A stretch of DNA of 64,000 bases, from the NCBI GenBank assembly GCA_964427855.1, contig CAYRVH010000006.1:1-64000 (forward strand), written 5' to 3'. Source of the stretch: JAUPKT01 sp964427855. Lineage in GTDB: Bacteria > Desulfobacterota > Desulfomonilia > Desulfomonilales > Desulfomonilaceae. The position numbers and the translations under genes were made by a program. A model generated the notes under the pieces. That model was not told the DNA's origin, made no database searches, and saw only the letters and a program-made list of their open reading frames with translations. Positions 53,336 through 62,022 of this stretch are shown one piece after another (the first letter of the stretch is position 1; every line of letters starts with the position of its first letter).

Positions 53336-54139
53336 ATGAAATCATCCGCACTCCAAGAAAAGGTTTTCCAAGCCATCCATAAGAGACCCGGCTCTTCTGC
53401 GGCTTGGTTTGAGGAACAGTTTGGTCTGTCCCTCTACCGGCTGCACCGCATCTTTCGGCGCATCGAACGGGACCTGCAAGGTTCTGTCATCGTGCACGAC
53501 CCAGAGCGAGGCGTCTGGATTGTGGAGATAGACGGTTCCTTGTGCTCTGGGGTGAACTGGGTCGGAGAAGCCGAGGGGGGATTTCGGCAGTGTGGTGAGT
53601 CGGTATTGTTTCCGGACGGGCGCTGTTATGAGCATTCCTGTTATGAATGCGAGGAAATGGTGGCCTTATCGCGCAGAATCCATTTCCTGACAGGGCCGAA
53701 AGATCCGAGCGTCCAGACCCTCGCGGAATCTCCTGTTGAAACGCTTGAGGAGCTGCTGCACACTGTTCAGGGAATTCAGCCTGCCACGCGACGAGACTGG
53801 CGGAATAAGACCCGCTTCCAACGCCTTTTGATGTCCGCACTGGGCTTCAAGGAATGGAAACACCGGCGAGCTGCTTCATTTGAGGATGATGAGATCCCCT
53901 ACGAATTAAGGCGACGCCACATGAACTCTTCAGGCAACCCTTATGAATTCGCCCTGCGCAAGTATTTTGTCCTTTTACGCGTACCCGTGGATGCAGCAAA
54001 GGAAGATGTGCTCAAGGCATGGAAAAAACTCGCCCTCCTCTATCATCCCGATGCGCAGGGAGAAGACGGCGACGAGGAAATGATGAAAGCGGTGAATGAA
54101 GCCAAGGAAAAGATTTTTCACCTCCGAGGGTGGGATTAA
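53336..54139 (+). CDS. Winged-helix-like and DnaJ-domain protein
   Basis: 267 aa from the ATG at 53336; a GTG two codons earlier is possible. N-terminal residues ~1-65 look like a winged helix (VFQAIHKRPGSSAAWFEEQF, RLHRIFRRIERDL). The middle has CYECEEMVALSRRIHF, and the C-terminal ~65 residues are a J-domain (FALRKYFVLLRVPVDAAKED, VLKAWKKLALLYHPDAQ) with the HPD triad that stimulates DnaK ATPase. C-terminal placement of the J-domain with an N-terminal DNA-binding-like domain is unusual. No dnaK is nearby. Ends at a bidirectional hairpin. Confidence 0.65.
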   Translation: MKSSALQEKVFQAIHKRPGSSAAWFEEQFGLSLYRLHRIFRRIERDLQGSVIVHDPERGVWIVEIDGSLCSGVNWVGEAEGGFRQCGESVLFPDGRCYEHSCYECEEMVALSRRIHFLTGPKDPSVQTLAESPVETLEELLHTVQGIQPATRRDWRNKTRFQRLLMSALGFKEWKHRRAASFEDDEIPYELRRRHMNSSGNPYEFALRKYFVLLRVPVDAAKEDVLKAWKKLALLYHPDAQGEDGDEEMMKAVNEAKEKIFHLRGWD

Positions 54140-54174
54140 CAGTGATTTTGGCGTGTTTTTTGCTGCGTTAATGT

Positions 54175-54210
54175 GCAGCGGGGATGCCTCGTGAGAGACA
54201 TCCCCGCTGC
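54175..54210. terminator. Bidirectional hairpin between convergent genes
   Basis: GCAGCGGGGATG (54175-54186) is exactly complementary to CATCCCCGCTGC (54199-54210) around a 12-base loop. It lies between the DnaJ-domain gene (+) and the Cys/Pro-rich gene (-). T-rich sequence (CTCTTTTATTC) follows on the plus strand and A/T-rich (GCAGCAAAAAAC) on the minus. Confidence 0.75.
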
Positions 54211-54242
54211 AGGAAACTCTTTTATTCTTTGTCCGCTGTCTT

Positions 54243-54731
54243 TTACCAGTACGTCCCGAAGAATCCTTCTGCGGGCGCAGCGTAGAGCATCATTGGTAGG
54301 ACGGTTTCTTTCGCCATGGGGGCAAACCTTCTCGGGACTCCCCGGCCCATACCCACTGGTTGCGGGGGCATCATACCGTAGCCCAAGACGGGCACAGGAC
54401 AGCCAGCGGGGCCGCACATTGGAGGCGGGCATAATGGAGGCGGACACATGGCGACAGGGGGCGGGCAGAACCGAGGGCCGCATCGGAGATGGTCTATCAC
54501 GGAGTCAACAACCCTAAATGGGAGAGCAATCACCCCTGTGACGACTCTCAACGCGCCTGAGAGGATCGCTGCGATGGGATTGGGTCCGCACGAGGGCGGC
54601 GGACACGGCGGCGCGTACACCGGCGGTGGACACAGTGGGGGTGGACATACAGGTCCTCCTGCGGACACTGCCGGTACGATTAGTACGGTCAGACACAGTG
54701 TTATGAGTGCGGTGAGTGTGAATCGTCGCAT
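54243..54731 (-). CDS. Exported Cys/Pro-rich protein with CPPP repeats
   Basis: 162 aa. Signal peptide (TALITLCLTVLIVPAVSA) then repeats of CPPP (PVCPPPLCPPPVYAPPCPPP), a hydrophobic helix (IAAILSGALRVVTGVIALPF), a second CPPP block (CPPPVAMCPPPLCPPPMCGP) and a C-terminal GYGMMPPQPVGMGRG. AGGAGGTAAGAGGAT precedes the ATG. Likely in periplasm or on the surface, perhaps cross-linked through disulfides or binding metal. Its CPPP motif recurs in the small exported protein at 57038-57367. Confidence 0.65.
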   Translation of the reverse strand: MRRFTLTALITLCLTVLIVPAVSAGGPVCPPPLCPPPVYAPPCPPPSCGPNPIAAILSGALRVVTGVIALPFRVVDSVIDHLRCGPRFCPPPVAMCPPPLCPPPMCGPAGCPVPVLGYGMMPPQPVGMGRGVPRRFAPMAKETVLPMMLYAAPAEGFFGTYW

Positions 54732-54905
54732 ATCCTCTTACCTCCTTCAGGCCTACGCCTAGGGCCGTAAGCTCTCAAAGACAGAGCGGCTGCCGAAACG
54801 ACACATATTTTACGGCGTATGTGTCAAGCATACCAGCATCGCGGCCCCCATGTCAATGGAAAACGTCACCACAACGCTAGCGCCCCATTTCGAGCCACAA
54901 AAGGC

Positions 54906-56180
54906 TCATTCTTCGATGTCCTCCCACAAGGGACCTTCTTCCTTTGTGTCCCCTGAAGGTCTGTGGGGAAAGCCAACCTTGCCACAGCCAAAATCCAGAG
55001 ATCGCACACCCTGTACATCCTGGAGAGTCTTTGGTTGAAGGCCATGGGCCGAGAGACCCCATTCCCTAATCACCATCTCAAGGATTGGCTCATGGTTCTT
55101 ATCAAAAGTGATCACGCCGCGCGGGCCTTCTAAAGACAAATTTTCGAGGTATTCAATAAGCGGCATAGGATTCTGGGCATCCCAGGAAACAGCTTTTGCG
55201 CTGAGATCGACCATAGAAGCGATGTCGTATCCCTCGGCGGCCCTCTCTATGTCCGGAACTTCGACGCCCGTTGTTTTGCGGATGCGCTGGGCAAAATCCG
55301 ACGGATTCTTTACNNNNNNNNNNNNNNNNNNNNNNNNNNNNNTGCCCAAAACCGCAGCGCCAGCAGGATAAGAGACAAGACTCGCCGGCCCTACGATGCG
55401 TTTCATCCACTCGCGATGTTTGCGTGAGTCAACCGCCCTGAAAAACCCTAGGGAATCCTTTTTGCCGAAGCCCGCAAAGATTACATCGCTTTTGGTCTTT
55501 TCCAAGGCGTCGATGACGCCGCGAAAATTGTCCGAACCAGCGGGAACCATGACGCGATCTCCAAAGGCTCCTCCGCTCCTATCAAAACTATAGGCAAAAA
55601 AGTCCGCAGTTTCATTCCCCTCCATATCGTCAGTTCCAGTGATGAAAGCGACACGGCCGAGGTTTTGAATCGTCCATGGGCTGAGGGGATAGGAGAGTTG
55701 GTAGGTATTTGGCCGAACTCGAAAACTCCGAGAGTGGCACAGTTCCCCTGCAACCAGCTTGACAGAAGGGTTGGTCACGAACACGATTGCCGAGCTATTA
55801 GAAACGCCCTGTACGGTCTTTTCTGCGCCATCGAGGCTCATGGGACTGACCAAAAAATCGACCTTGTCAGCGACCAGGAGTTGCGCCAGGACCTCGAGAG
55901 TTTTTTCGTCCTTAGGTCCTGGATCGCGACGCAACACCCGAATTCCTGATGGTCCATTCTCCTTAAGGCGGCAGTCGAAACCAGCGAGAAAGGATTTGGC
56001 ATCTTGGGAGAAAGGCCCCTGTTCGGGCAAGATTATTCCGACCTTAATAGTACGGTCTTGGCCAACGGCGAGTTTGGGAAACCCAGTTGCTCCCAGCAGC
56101 AGCGATGCGCCAATTCCTAAAAGAAATGTGCGTCGAGAGACGGGATGCGCTCCATGGGACTTAGCCTCATATGCTATCAT
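54906..56180 (-). CDS. ABC-type amino-acid substrate-binding protein (Leu/Ile/Val-like), interrupted by an assembly gap
   Basis: About 424 aa. Twin-arginine signal (SRRTFLLGIGASLLLGATGF) then a Peripla_BP_6 fold: IKVGIILPEQGPFSQDAKSF, DFLVSPMSLDGAEKTV and VAFITGTDDMEGNETADFFA. It binds an amino acid or amide in the periplasm and passes it to a permease. No permease or ATPase is adjacent. The middle has 29 N (55314-55342); the frame is open on both sides, so the true gap must be a multiple of three from this count or the gene is broken. Confidence 0.75.
   Translation of the reverse strand: MIAYEAKSHGAHPVSRRTFLLGIGASLLLGATGFPKLAVGQDRTIKVGIILPEQGPFSQDAKSFLAGFDCRLKENGPSGIRVLRRDPGPKDEKTLEVLAQLLVADKVDFLVSPMSLDGAEKTVQGVSNSSAIVFVTNPSVKLVAGELCHSRSFRVRPNTYQLSYPLSPWTIQNLGRVAFITGTDDMEGNETADFFAYSFDRSGGAFGDRVMVPAGSDNFRGVIDALEKTKSDVIFAGFGKKDSLGFFRAVDSRKHREWMKRIVGPASLVSYPAGAAVLGXXXXXXXXXXVKNPSDFAQRIRKTTGVEVPDIERAAEGYDIASMVDLSAKAVSWDAQNPMPLIEYLENLSLEGPRGVITFDKNHEPILEMVIREWGLSAHGLQPKTLQDVQGVRSLDFGCGKVGFPHRPSGDTKEEGPLWEDIEE
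55314..55342. other. Assembly gap (29 N)
   Basis: Run of N in the raw sequence inside the substrate-binding protein gene. True length and content unknown. Confidence 0.99.
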
Positions 56181-56259
56181 GGTTCACACTTCATCATTAT
56201 TCGGGTCATACCAGATTGCGGCGCCCTTTCACGCGAGGCGTTACGAAGTATGATGTTCA

Positions 56260-56409
56260 TCACGTTGCGGCCTCGGCGGTTTCGAGCTCCCTTCTGCAGA
56301 TACTTCTGGCCTGTTCGTAGGAGACATCGATGCGCTGTACGCCACTGTCATCCGCCTCATATACAGGAAGGGTTCCCGCGTGGCGTGGGCCGCGACGCAA
56401 CCGACACAT
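56260..56409 (-). CDS. Small ORF, 49 aa, in operon with 56415-56984
   Basis: ATG at 56409 lies 5 bases after the stop of the upstream gene. Product 49 aa with basic start (CRLRRGPRHAGTLPVYEADD) then VQRIDVSYEQARSICRRELE. No motif is recognised. A TTG 9 bases upstream has GGGAG before it. The tight spacing supports it; chance cannot be excluded. Confidence 0.4.
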   Translation of the reverse strand: MCRLRRGPRHAGTLPVYEADDSGVQRIDVSYEQARSICRRELETAEAAT

Positions 56410-56414
56410 CAGGG

Positions 56415-56984
56415 TCAAGGAGCTCCCGCTTCCCTATGAGGCGGCGGAGCAGCCTGTTTGAGCGTCTTGAGAATCGTCTCAATGCCGGACGCCAAACCCT
56501 CGATGAGGTCTTTGTTGTCATTCCTGAGCTTTTTTACGCCCTGGAGGGTTTGGTCTAACTCACGCAGCACAGCCTGGGACTGCTCTTCCAACTTATCGCC
56601 AAAAGGGGCGACCACATCTTTGGAAATCTCGCGTGTCGCGTCAAAAATTTTCTTGCCTATCTGTTTGCGATCCGGATCTTGCGCGAATGATTCGAGCTGC
56701 CCTTTGATGAAGCCTTTGGTCGCTGGATACAGTTTTCGTCCCAGTTCCTCGCCTTCTTGCTCGAGCTGCTTGTCAGGAGTAGCCATGAGAGATTCCTTGG
56801 CCTTTTTCCCCGCCGCAGAGGCTACCCCACTGACGAACGGTTGTACGGTTTCCACCGTCTTTGTCGCGGTTCGCTCGTCGAGATTATTCACGACGATCAG
56901 GACGAGTCCGTAGGAAGCGAGCAACACAAGTATGACCAGCGCGGTAAGCTTCCCCAATCTTTTCAATCCCGCCCCTAGCGACAT
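56415..56984 (-). CDS. Membrane-anchored helical protein, unknown
   Basis: 189 aa. N-terminal membrane helix (LTALVILVLLASYGLVLIVV) then long helices with charged heptads, likely coiled coil (KLEEQSQAVLRELDQTLQGV, DNKDLIEGLASGIETILKTL). The tail is Pro-rich. Probably anchored in the inner membrane with most of it in the periplasm. Not recognised. It is followed at once by the 49-aa ORF and then the substrate-binding protein, all on the minus strand. Confidence 0.55.
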   Translation of the reverse strand: MSLGAGLKRLGKLTALVILVLLASYGLVLIVVNNLDERTATKTVETVQPFVSGVASAAGKKAKESLMATPDKQLEQEGEELGRKLYPATKGFIKGQLESFAQDPDRKQIGKKIFDATREISKDVVAPFGDKLEEQSQAVLRELDQTLQGVKKLRNDNKDLIEGLASGIETILKTLKQAAPPPHREAGAP

Positions 56985-57037
56985 GGCTACCCCCTATGAC
57001 GACAGCGTTTGTCCGCTGCTCGACGATCGATTCGTGG

Positions 57038-57367
57038 TTATTGCATTGGCGGTCCGGCCATCGGTCCCATCGGTCCGTAGCTCATTTTTGTCTTGGTCAT
57101 GGGCTTCCGGAATGGGGGCGGGCACGGCGGAGGAGGACATTCCATCCTCACCTCTATGACATGACAACTCCTTGGAGCAAAAGAATTCTGGGTGCATTTG
57201 ACGATGGCCATTTCCGAGGCGTGGCCAGGGGTTGGCCCAAATCCTTGATATAAAGCACCGCGGAAATTTTGGGCAGTTGCTACAAAAAATGCGTCCGAAT
57301 CATACACTGAACAGAGCAGCAGTCCAGAAACCACTGCCAAGGCAAAAAGCCAATTTCTTGCTTTCAT
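57038..57367 (-). CDS. Small exported Cys/Pro-rich protein
   Basis: 109 aa from the ATG at 57367, 8 bases after GGAGG (GGAGGTAATGGAT). Signal peptide (WLFALAVVSGLLLCSVYDSD) then VATAQNFRGALYQGFGPTPG, Cys pairs (VKCTQNSFAPRSCHVIEVRM), CPPPPCPPPF and a Met/Gly/Pro-rich end. The CPPP motif is shared with the protein at 54243-54731. Periplasmic or outer surface, function unknown. Confidence 0.55.
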   Translation of the reverse strand: MKARNWLFALAVVSGLLLCSVYDSDAFFVATAQNFRGALYQGFGPTPGHASEMAIVKCTQNSFAPRSCHVIEVRMECPPPPCPPPFRKPMTKTKMSYGPMGPMAGPPMQ

Positions 57368-57498
57368 ATCCATTACCTCCGAACATGCGCTGAGAACAGT
57401 CCCGGTTCTCAGTGGATTCATAGTTTGATGTGACAGTGCATTGCGCTGTTGGTTCTCAGTACTTGACGATACTCGACCCATTATTGGCGGGGCGCGAC

Positions 57499-58794
57499 CT
57501 AAGCCTCATTTTTTTCATTCAAGAAGGAAGGCTGGCCTGTGGCTTCCAGCACGCTTCTCCAAAGGTTGCCATCAAGGTCCACATGTTTGCGCCCCTTGAC
57601 GATTTCTGTCATAGGCACGTACACGAATTGATCATTGAGGCTCCCTACCACCATATTGGTTTTTCCCGCCATGCCTGCATGCACTGCCTCCTGCCCGAGA
57701 AATCCACAAAAGATCGAGTCGTCAGCAGTTGCAGGCACTGAGCGTATGGTATAGCTCGGATCAATGTACTTCAAATTGATCTCTATGCCCTTTGCATGAA
57801 AATATTGCAAGATCCTCTCTTTCAAAAAAATGCCAATATCGCCGAGTTTGGGGTTGCCAGACTCGTCGGTTCCCTGGGCAGAGCAGTATTTTTGCCCCGC
57901 GCCTTCTGCGACGACGATAACCGCGTGCTTCCTCCGAGCGAGCCTTTCCTCCAGGGCAACGAGAAACCCATGGGGGCCTTCCAGTTCAAAATCCGCTTCG
58001 GGGATGAGCACAAAATTGGCATATCTTTTACCTAGGGCCGCGCTTGCCGCAATAAAGCCGGAGGTGCGTCCCATAAGTTTCACAAAGCCAATGCCGTTGG
58101 GCGCTCCATTTGCTTCGACATGAGCAGCCCCTATGGCTTTGGTGGCCATACTCACCGCCGTATTGAATCCAAACGATCTCGACAATAGGTTAATATCATT
58201 GTCGATTGTCTTCGGGATTCCTATGACCCCGATCTTTGCCCCCCGCGCCTGTATCTCCTCTGAAATTCGGGCCGCAGCCCTAAAGGTCCCGTCTCCCCCA
58301 ATGGCAAACAAGATCCCCACGTTCATGCGCTCGAGGGCATCGACGATCTCTTGAATATCTTGGGGACCTCGGGAAGACGAGAGGATGGTGCCTCCCAACT
58401 CATCGATCTCTGACACCACGGCCGGGGTGAGCTCCTTGAGGGGGTGGCCGTAACGCGGTATGAATCCCTGCAACCCGTACAAGATCCCCAGCACGTTCTT
58501 CACCCCGTAAGAATGGTAAAGGGTAAGAACTACAGAGCGGATGACGTTGTTGAGGCCCGGACATAGCCCCCCACACGTGACAATCGCACATTTTAGTTTG
58601 CTGCAATCAAAAAAGATTTTCGATCGAGGGCCGGCGCGCATGAACGCCACAGGTTCTTTCCCCGTCGATACTTCCTCGCAGACCTTTTCCGCTGAGATGT
58701 CGAACAGGACTCGTTCGCTGTCATCGACAAATTTCACGGACTTCAGCGGAGAGTCAATACGAGGCTCCCCGAGCGATTCAATGTGGGTATCCAT
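57499..58794 (-). CDS. 6-phosphofructokinase
   Basis: 431 aa. Phosphofructokinase motifs: CGGLCPGLNNVIRSVV, FAIGGDGTFRAAARI and GIPKTIDNDI. In the substrate site, Gly at the position that is Asp in PPi-dependent enzymes (GGDGT) indicates ATP, while Lys in PKTIDND is the PPi-type residue; this mixed pair is known in the ATP-using plant-type/group III-like PFKs. It phosphorylates fructose-6-phosphate. C-terminal region LNLKYIDPSYTIRSVPAT follows. Phosphoryl donor needs assay. Confidence 0.85.
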   Translation of the reverse strand: MDTHIESLGEPRIDSPLKSVKFVDDSERVLFDISAEKVCEEVSTGKEPVAFMRAGPRSKIFFDCSKLKCAIVTCGGLCPGLNNVIRSVVLTLYHSYGVKNVLGILYGLQGFIPRYGHPLKELTPAVVSEIDELGGTILSSSRGPQDIQEIVDALERMNVGILFAIGGDGTFRAAARISEEIQARGAKIGVIGIPKTIDNDINLLSRSFGFNTAVSMATKAIGAAHVEANGAPNGIGFVKLMGRTSGFIAASAALGKRYANFVLIPEADFELEGPHGFLVALEERLARRKHAVIVVAEGAGQKYCSAQGTDESGNPKLGDIGIFLKERILQYFHAKGIEINLKYIDPSYTIRSVPATADDSIFCGFLGQEAVHAGMAGKTNMVVGSLNDQFVYVPMTEIVKGRKHVDLDGNLWRSVLEATGQPSFLNEKNEA

Positions 58795-58986
58795 TTACTC
58801 GTCTTACGTCGCCAAGCGGCTGTCAACCTATATGGGCCTCTTCTGTCGTTTTTGCCTGCTTGGACTTCAGGATTATAGAGTAGCCTACCTTAGAGTTCGC
58901 AAAAAGTCTATAAAAAAAAAGTATTACGCTGTGTACGCTTAGTAAAATTGGTTGTCTGAGGAGAGCGTTACTTAATATATTGGATT

Positions 58987-60063
58987 TTATATATTGAAAC
59001 GAAACAACATTATGTCTCCATCTCGAACGATGTAGTCCCGGCCTTCGAGGCGCACCTTGCCGGCTTTGTGAGCTGCAGTCATAGAGCCTGTTGTTCGTAG
59101 GTCCTCATAAGAGACGACCTCGGCGCGAATGAATCCCTTGGCCATATCGGAGTGGACGGTTCCGGCTGCCTGCAAGGCGGTTGCGCCCTGGCGAAGTGGC
59201 CAAGCCTTCACTTCGGGTTCGCCGGCGGTGAAGAAAACGATGAGATTCAGGAGTCGAAAAGAGGTTCTTATGATTCGCTCTTTCGCGCCCTCTTCCAAGG
59301 CGAGGTCTTGCAGGAATTCCTTTGCATCCTCCGGCGCCATGACGGCTATTTCTGCTTCTATGTCGGCAGAAAGCCAATCGAGCTCCACGCTGGGTTGTCC
59401 AGCCACATGGCCACGGAGTCGATCCATGACCTCTTCAATGGTGCCCTTGGATTGGTCTTCTCCGACGTTGAGCAGGACGAGTTCGGGCTTGATGGAGAGG
59501 AAAGAAAAGCCCTTGAGGCTCTCAAGATCATCGTCAACGCTCAGGCAACGCAACGGCTTGCCTTGTTCTAATATCTCGAGGGCTTTCGTTAAGACATCTC
59601 TTTCCTTCGAAAGCTCTTTTTTTCCGCGTTGTATGTCGCGGCTGACGCGTTCCAATCGGCGCTCGACGACGCCAAGGTCTGACAAGATCATTTCTTCTTC
59701 TAAGGCCTTGAGATCACGAAGGGGATCTGCGGGGCCTTCAAAAGGCGTATCGAACAACCTGACGCAGTGAACAAAAGCATCCAAGGGTCGCACCATTGCC
59801 ATGAACTTTTCCAAAGATGCCCCGGTCCCTTTTGGCTGGTCGTCTCCGAACCCGTGGATATCTGAATATTGGACGGTTACCGGAGTTGTTTTACGCGGCT
59901 TGTGGTATTCGGCGAGGAAATCCAGCCTCGGGTCGCTCACTTTTACCGCGCCTAAACCAATTTCTCGGCGCGCTTTGTCGTCGTGAATCTCTCCTGCCCC
60001 CGTGAGAGCCCGAAACACCGTTGTTTTTCCGCTGCCCGGCAGGCCTACAATTCCTAATTTCAA
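58987..60063 (-). CDS. ychF: YchF/OLA1-family P-loop ATPase
   Basis: 358 aa. G1 motif MKLGIVGLPGSGKTTVF; family-typical VKVSDPRLDFLAEYHKPRKT and DIHGFG. An alpha-helical coiled-coil insert (EVVERRLERVSRDIQRG) and a C-terminal TGS domain (TGSMTAAHKAGKVRLEGRDY) complete the order. YchF binds and hydrolyses ATP more than GTP and associates with ribosomes. The position of the NKxD-like motif (VLLNVGED) is altered as usual for YchF. It follows an ECF sigma/anti-sigma pair, on the same strand. Confidence 0.92.
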   Translation of the reverse strand: MKLGIVGLPGSGKTTVFRALTGAGEIHDDKARREIGLGAVKVSDPRLDFLAEYHKPRKTTPVTVQYSDIHGFGDDQPKGTGASLEKFMAMVRPLDAFVHCVRLFDTPFEGPADPLRDLKALEEEMILSDLGVVERRLERVSRDIQRGKKELSKERDVLTKALEILEQGKPLRCLSVDDDLESLKGFSFLSIKPELVLLNVGEDQSKGTIEEVMDRLRGHVAGQPSVELDWLSADIEAEIAVMAPEDAKEFLQDLALEEGAKERIIRTSFRLLNLIVFFTAGEPEVKAWPLRQGATALQAAGTVHSDMAKGFIRAEVVSYEDLRTTGSMTAAHKAGKVRLEGRDYIVRDGDIMLFRFNI

Positions 60064-60088
60064 AACAATAACCTTGATAAATGACGCA

Positions 60089-61009
60089 TCAATGAGACGG
60101 AATAAATCGAATATACAACACCACTTTCTTTCCGTCGGGAGAGGTGCGTACCGCCGGGGGCGCCGTGGGATTGAACTCTCCCGTCAGTGCCCCAAGGTTG
60201 ACAAGTTCAGACGTCAACTTCGGATATGCATTAGAGGGTATTGCCACGCCTAGTATTATTTCCCCGATCCTGTCCTCCGTCTTTTCCTCCAGAAGATTGC
60301 CCTGGAGACTCGGAAGTATCCTCTTTAGGGAATCAACCGCCACAGGAATGCTCTTGCTTTGGACGGTGATATTATCGGGCTCCTTTTTTTGCGCAAACGG
60401 CGCCTGGATAATGCCGCCTTTCATGCGGTCCGGTTCGAGTACGCGGGGACTTGACATGGCAAATTGCTGAAGATGCCCTCCGGACTGCTGATGGTCGCCC
60501 AAAAAACCTTTTGCGAGAGCCCCCTCCGCGCGCCAAGGGGTCGTGCTACGCGCTTGGTGCCAGGGGGTGCTCAAGGAATGAGATGGCAAAGGGGCCGCCG
60601 GCGTCGGATTTTCAGACCGCGCTACGGTTTGAGCACCCTCGGAAAAGACCTCGTGAGGGGAACGATCGTAAATGACCACGCCGACGAACACGATGAGTAT
60701 CAGTGCGCCCACACCCACCGGCAGCGGCATATAAGGAGACGCGGTAAACAAATGCTTAAAAAAGTGCAGGACCGATTCTGTCTGATTTGTTTCGTGGAGC
60801 TTTGTTTTGATTTGTTGGAGGAGGCATTCCGGCGGGTGGACTTTCTCGAGACTCATTAATGTTTGTACGGTGAACCCATACCACTCATAATCATTCTTAC
60901 AGTAGGGGCAGCCGTCTAAATGTCTTGTAACTGAAGTTTCTGTTTGTTTGTCTAATCGCCGTTCATGAAACTCTCCAAAAAGATCGCTCACACGCTCGCA
61001 TTCGCTCAT
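60089..61009 (-). CDS. Anti-sigma factor with zinc finger and membrane anchor
   Basis: 306 aa. N-terminal zf-HC2 motif (HLDGCPYC with HERRLDKQTE before it) that binds sigma-E-type factors, a membrane helix (VGVGALILIVFVGVVIYDRS) and a ~180-residue periplasmic part with no known motif. In ECF systems it holds the sigma factor until a signal triggers release. It overlaps the sigma gene by 4 bases (ATGA), so the two are a pair. Confidence 0.85.
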   Translation of the reverse strand: MSECERVSDLFGEFHERRLDKQTETSVTRHLDGCPYCKNDYEWYGFTVQTLMSLEKVHPPECLLQQIKTKLHETNQTESVLHFFKHLFTASPYMPLPVGVGALILIVFVGVVIYDRSPHEVFSEGAQTVARSENPTPAAPLPSHSLSTPWHQARSTTPWRAEGALAKGFLGDHQQSGGHLQQFAMSSPRVLEPDRMKGGIIQAPFAQKKEPDNITVQSKSIPVAVDSLKRILPSLQGNLLEEKTEDRIGEIILGVAIPSNAYPKLTSELVNLGALTGEFNPTAPPAVRTSPDGKKVVLYIRFIPSH

Positions 61010-61665
61010 GACAAGACCCTCTTCAATTTTTCCTTCACAACCATACGCGCTCTATGCAAACGTGACTTCGTGGTACCCTCAGGAAGATTGAGGATCTGCG
61101 CTATTTCTTCATAAGAAAATCCCTCGATGTCACGTAAAATCACAATTTCTTTATGGTCAGGATCCAATTCGTCAATTGCCTTCTGCACGAGTCTCTGGAC
61201 TTGCTTTCCAGCAAGCAAGGTCTCAGGATTGGTGGAGTAGTCAGGCACAATACGCTGTTGCTCGTCTCTGTCCTCGTTGTTCTCGGTCTGACCTTTGTTT
61301 GCAAAGTACCCACGCCGTTTCAGATATTTGAATCGGTTTTTTCCCCTGTTCGTGGCAATCTGGAATAACCATGTCGAGAACTTGGAGTCGCCTCTGAACT
61401 TGCGAAGATTTTGAAAGGCCGCGGTGAATATCTCTTGAGTGAGATCACTTGCCTCTTCCTGTTCGCCGACGTAGCGATAGGCGAGGTTATACACTTTTTT
61501 GTAGTACTTTTCCAGCAAGACATCAAAGGCCTCTCGATTCCCACGCTTGGCTTTGATGACAAGACTTGCGTCATCGTCGTTCTCCGCTGCAGAGGAAGCG
61601 TAGAACAATAGAAACATCACGATATTCAGACAAAGCCCGTTTAGAATTGTTTCAAGGAAGGTCAC
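61006..61665 (-). CDS. ECF-type RNA polymerase sigma factor
   Basis: 219 aa. Sigma region 2: YRYVGEQEEASDLTQEIFTA and KFSTWLFQIATNRGKNR; region 4: VILRDIEGFSYEEIAQILNL and EGTTKSRLHRARMVV. No regions 1 or 3, as in sigma-E-type factors. A GTG start at 61665 is used; an ATG 16 codons on is equally possible. Directly paired with the zinc-finger anti-sigma gene. Its regulon is unknown; the pair's own promoter could be autoregulated. Confidence 0.9.
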   Translation of the reverse strand: MTFLETILNGLCLNIVMFLLFYASSAAENDDDASLVIKAKRGNREAFDVLLEKYYKKVYNLAYRYVGEQEEASDLTQEIFTAAFQNLRKFRGDSKFSTWLFQIATNRGKNRFKYLKRRGYFANKGQTENNEDRDEQQRIVPDYSTNPETLLAGKQVQRLVQKAIDELDPDHKEIVILRDIEGFSYEEIAQILNLPEGTTKSRLHRARMVVKEKLKRVLS

Positions 61666-61699
61666 TATAAGTCATTTTTCTCCGAAAAAAATCTCACTG

Positions 61700-61729
61700 A
61701 ACATACGGTTAAACTGCGTACAAAGTCAA
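61700..61729 (-). promoter_or_regulatory. Possible promoter of the sigma/anti-sigma operon
   Basis: On the minus strand, TTGACT (61724-61729), an 18-base spacer and TATGTT (61700-61705), about 35 bases before the start at 61665. A housekeeping-type promoter; an ECF-type one was not identified. Confidence 0.5.
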
Positions 61730-62022
61730 GAAATATGCGCTTTTGTGCCCAATTTATACCCTCTGCGGAGATCGGCGTGAGGCGCGTGGCATTATCTGTT
61801 TGCGCCATGACGGACAAATGAGTATTCTTGAGAGACAGCGGAATCGACGGCCCGTTTGAAACGTGCAAGGGCGATCCGGACTGCAGGGTTGTGCGGGGAT
61901 GATGTTCCTCGTCGGAGGCGTTTGCAACACTCCGTGAAGAGCGCAACAAACCGTCGCGCCTGGAGATAATGAAGCCGTCGAGCGGCAATGACAGCCAAGC
62001 TCTGAGTAAACAAGGGGGTCGC

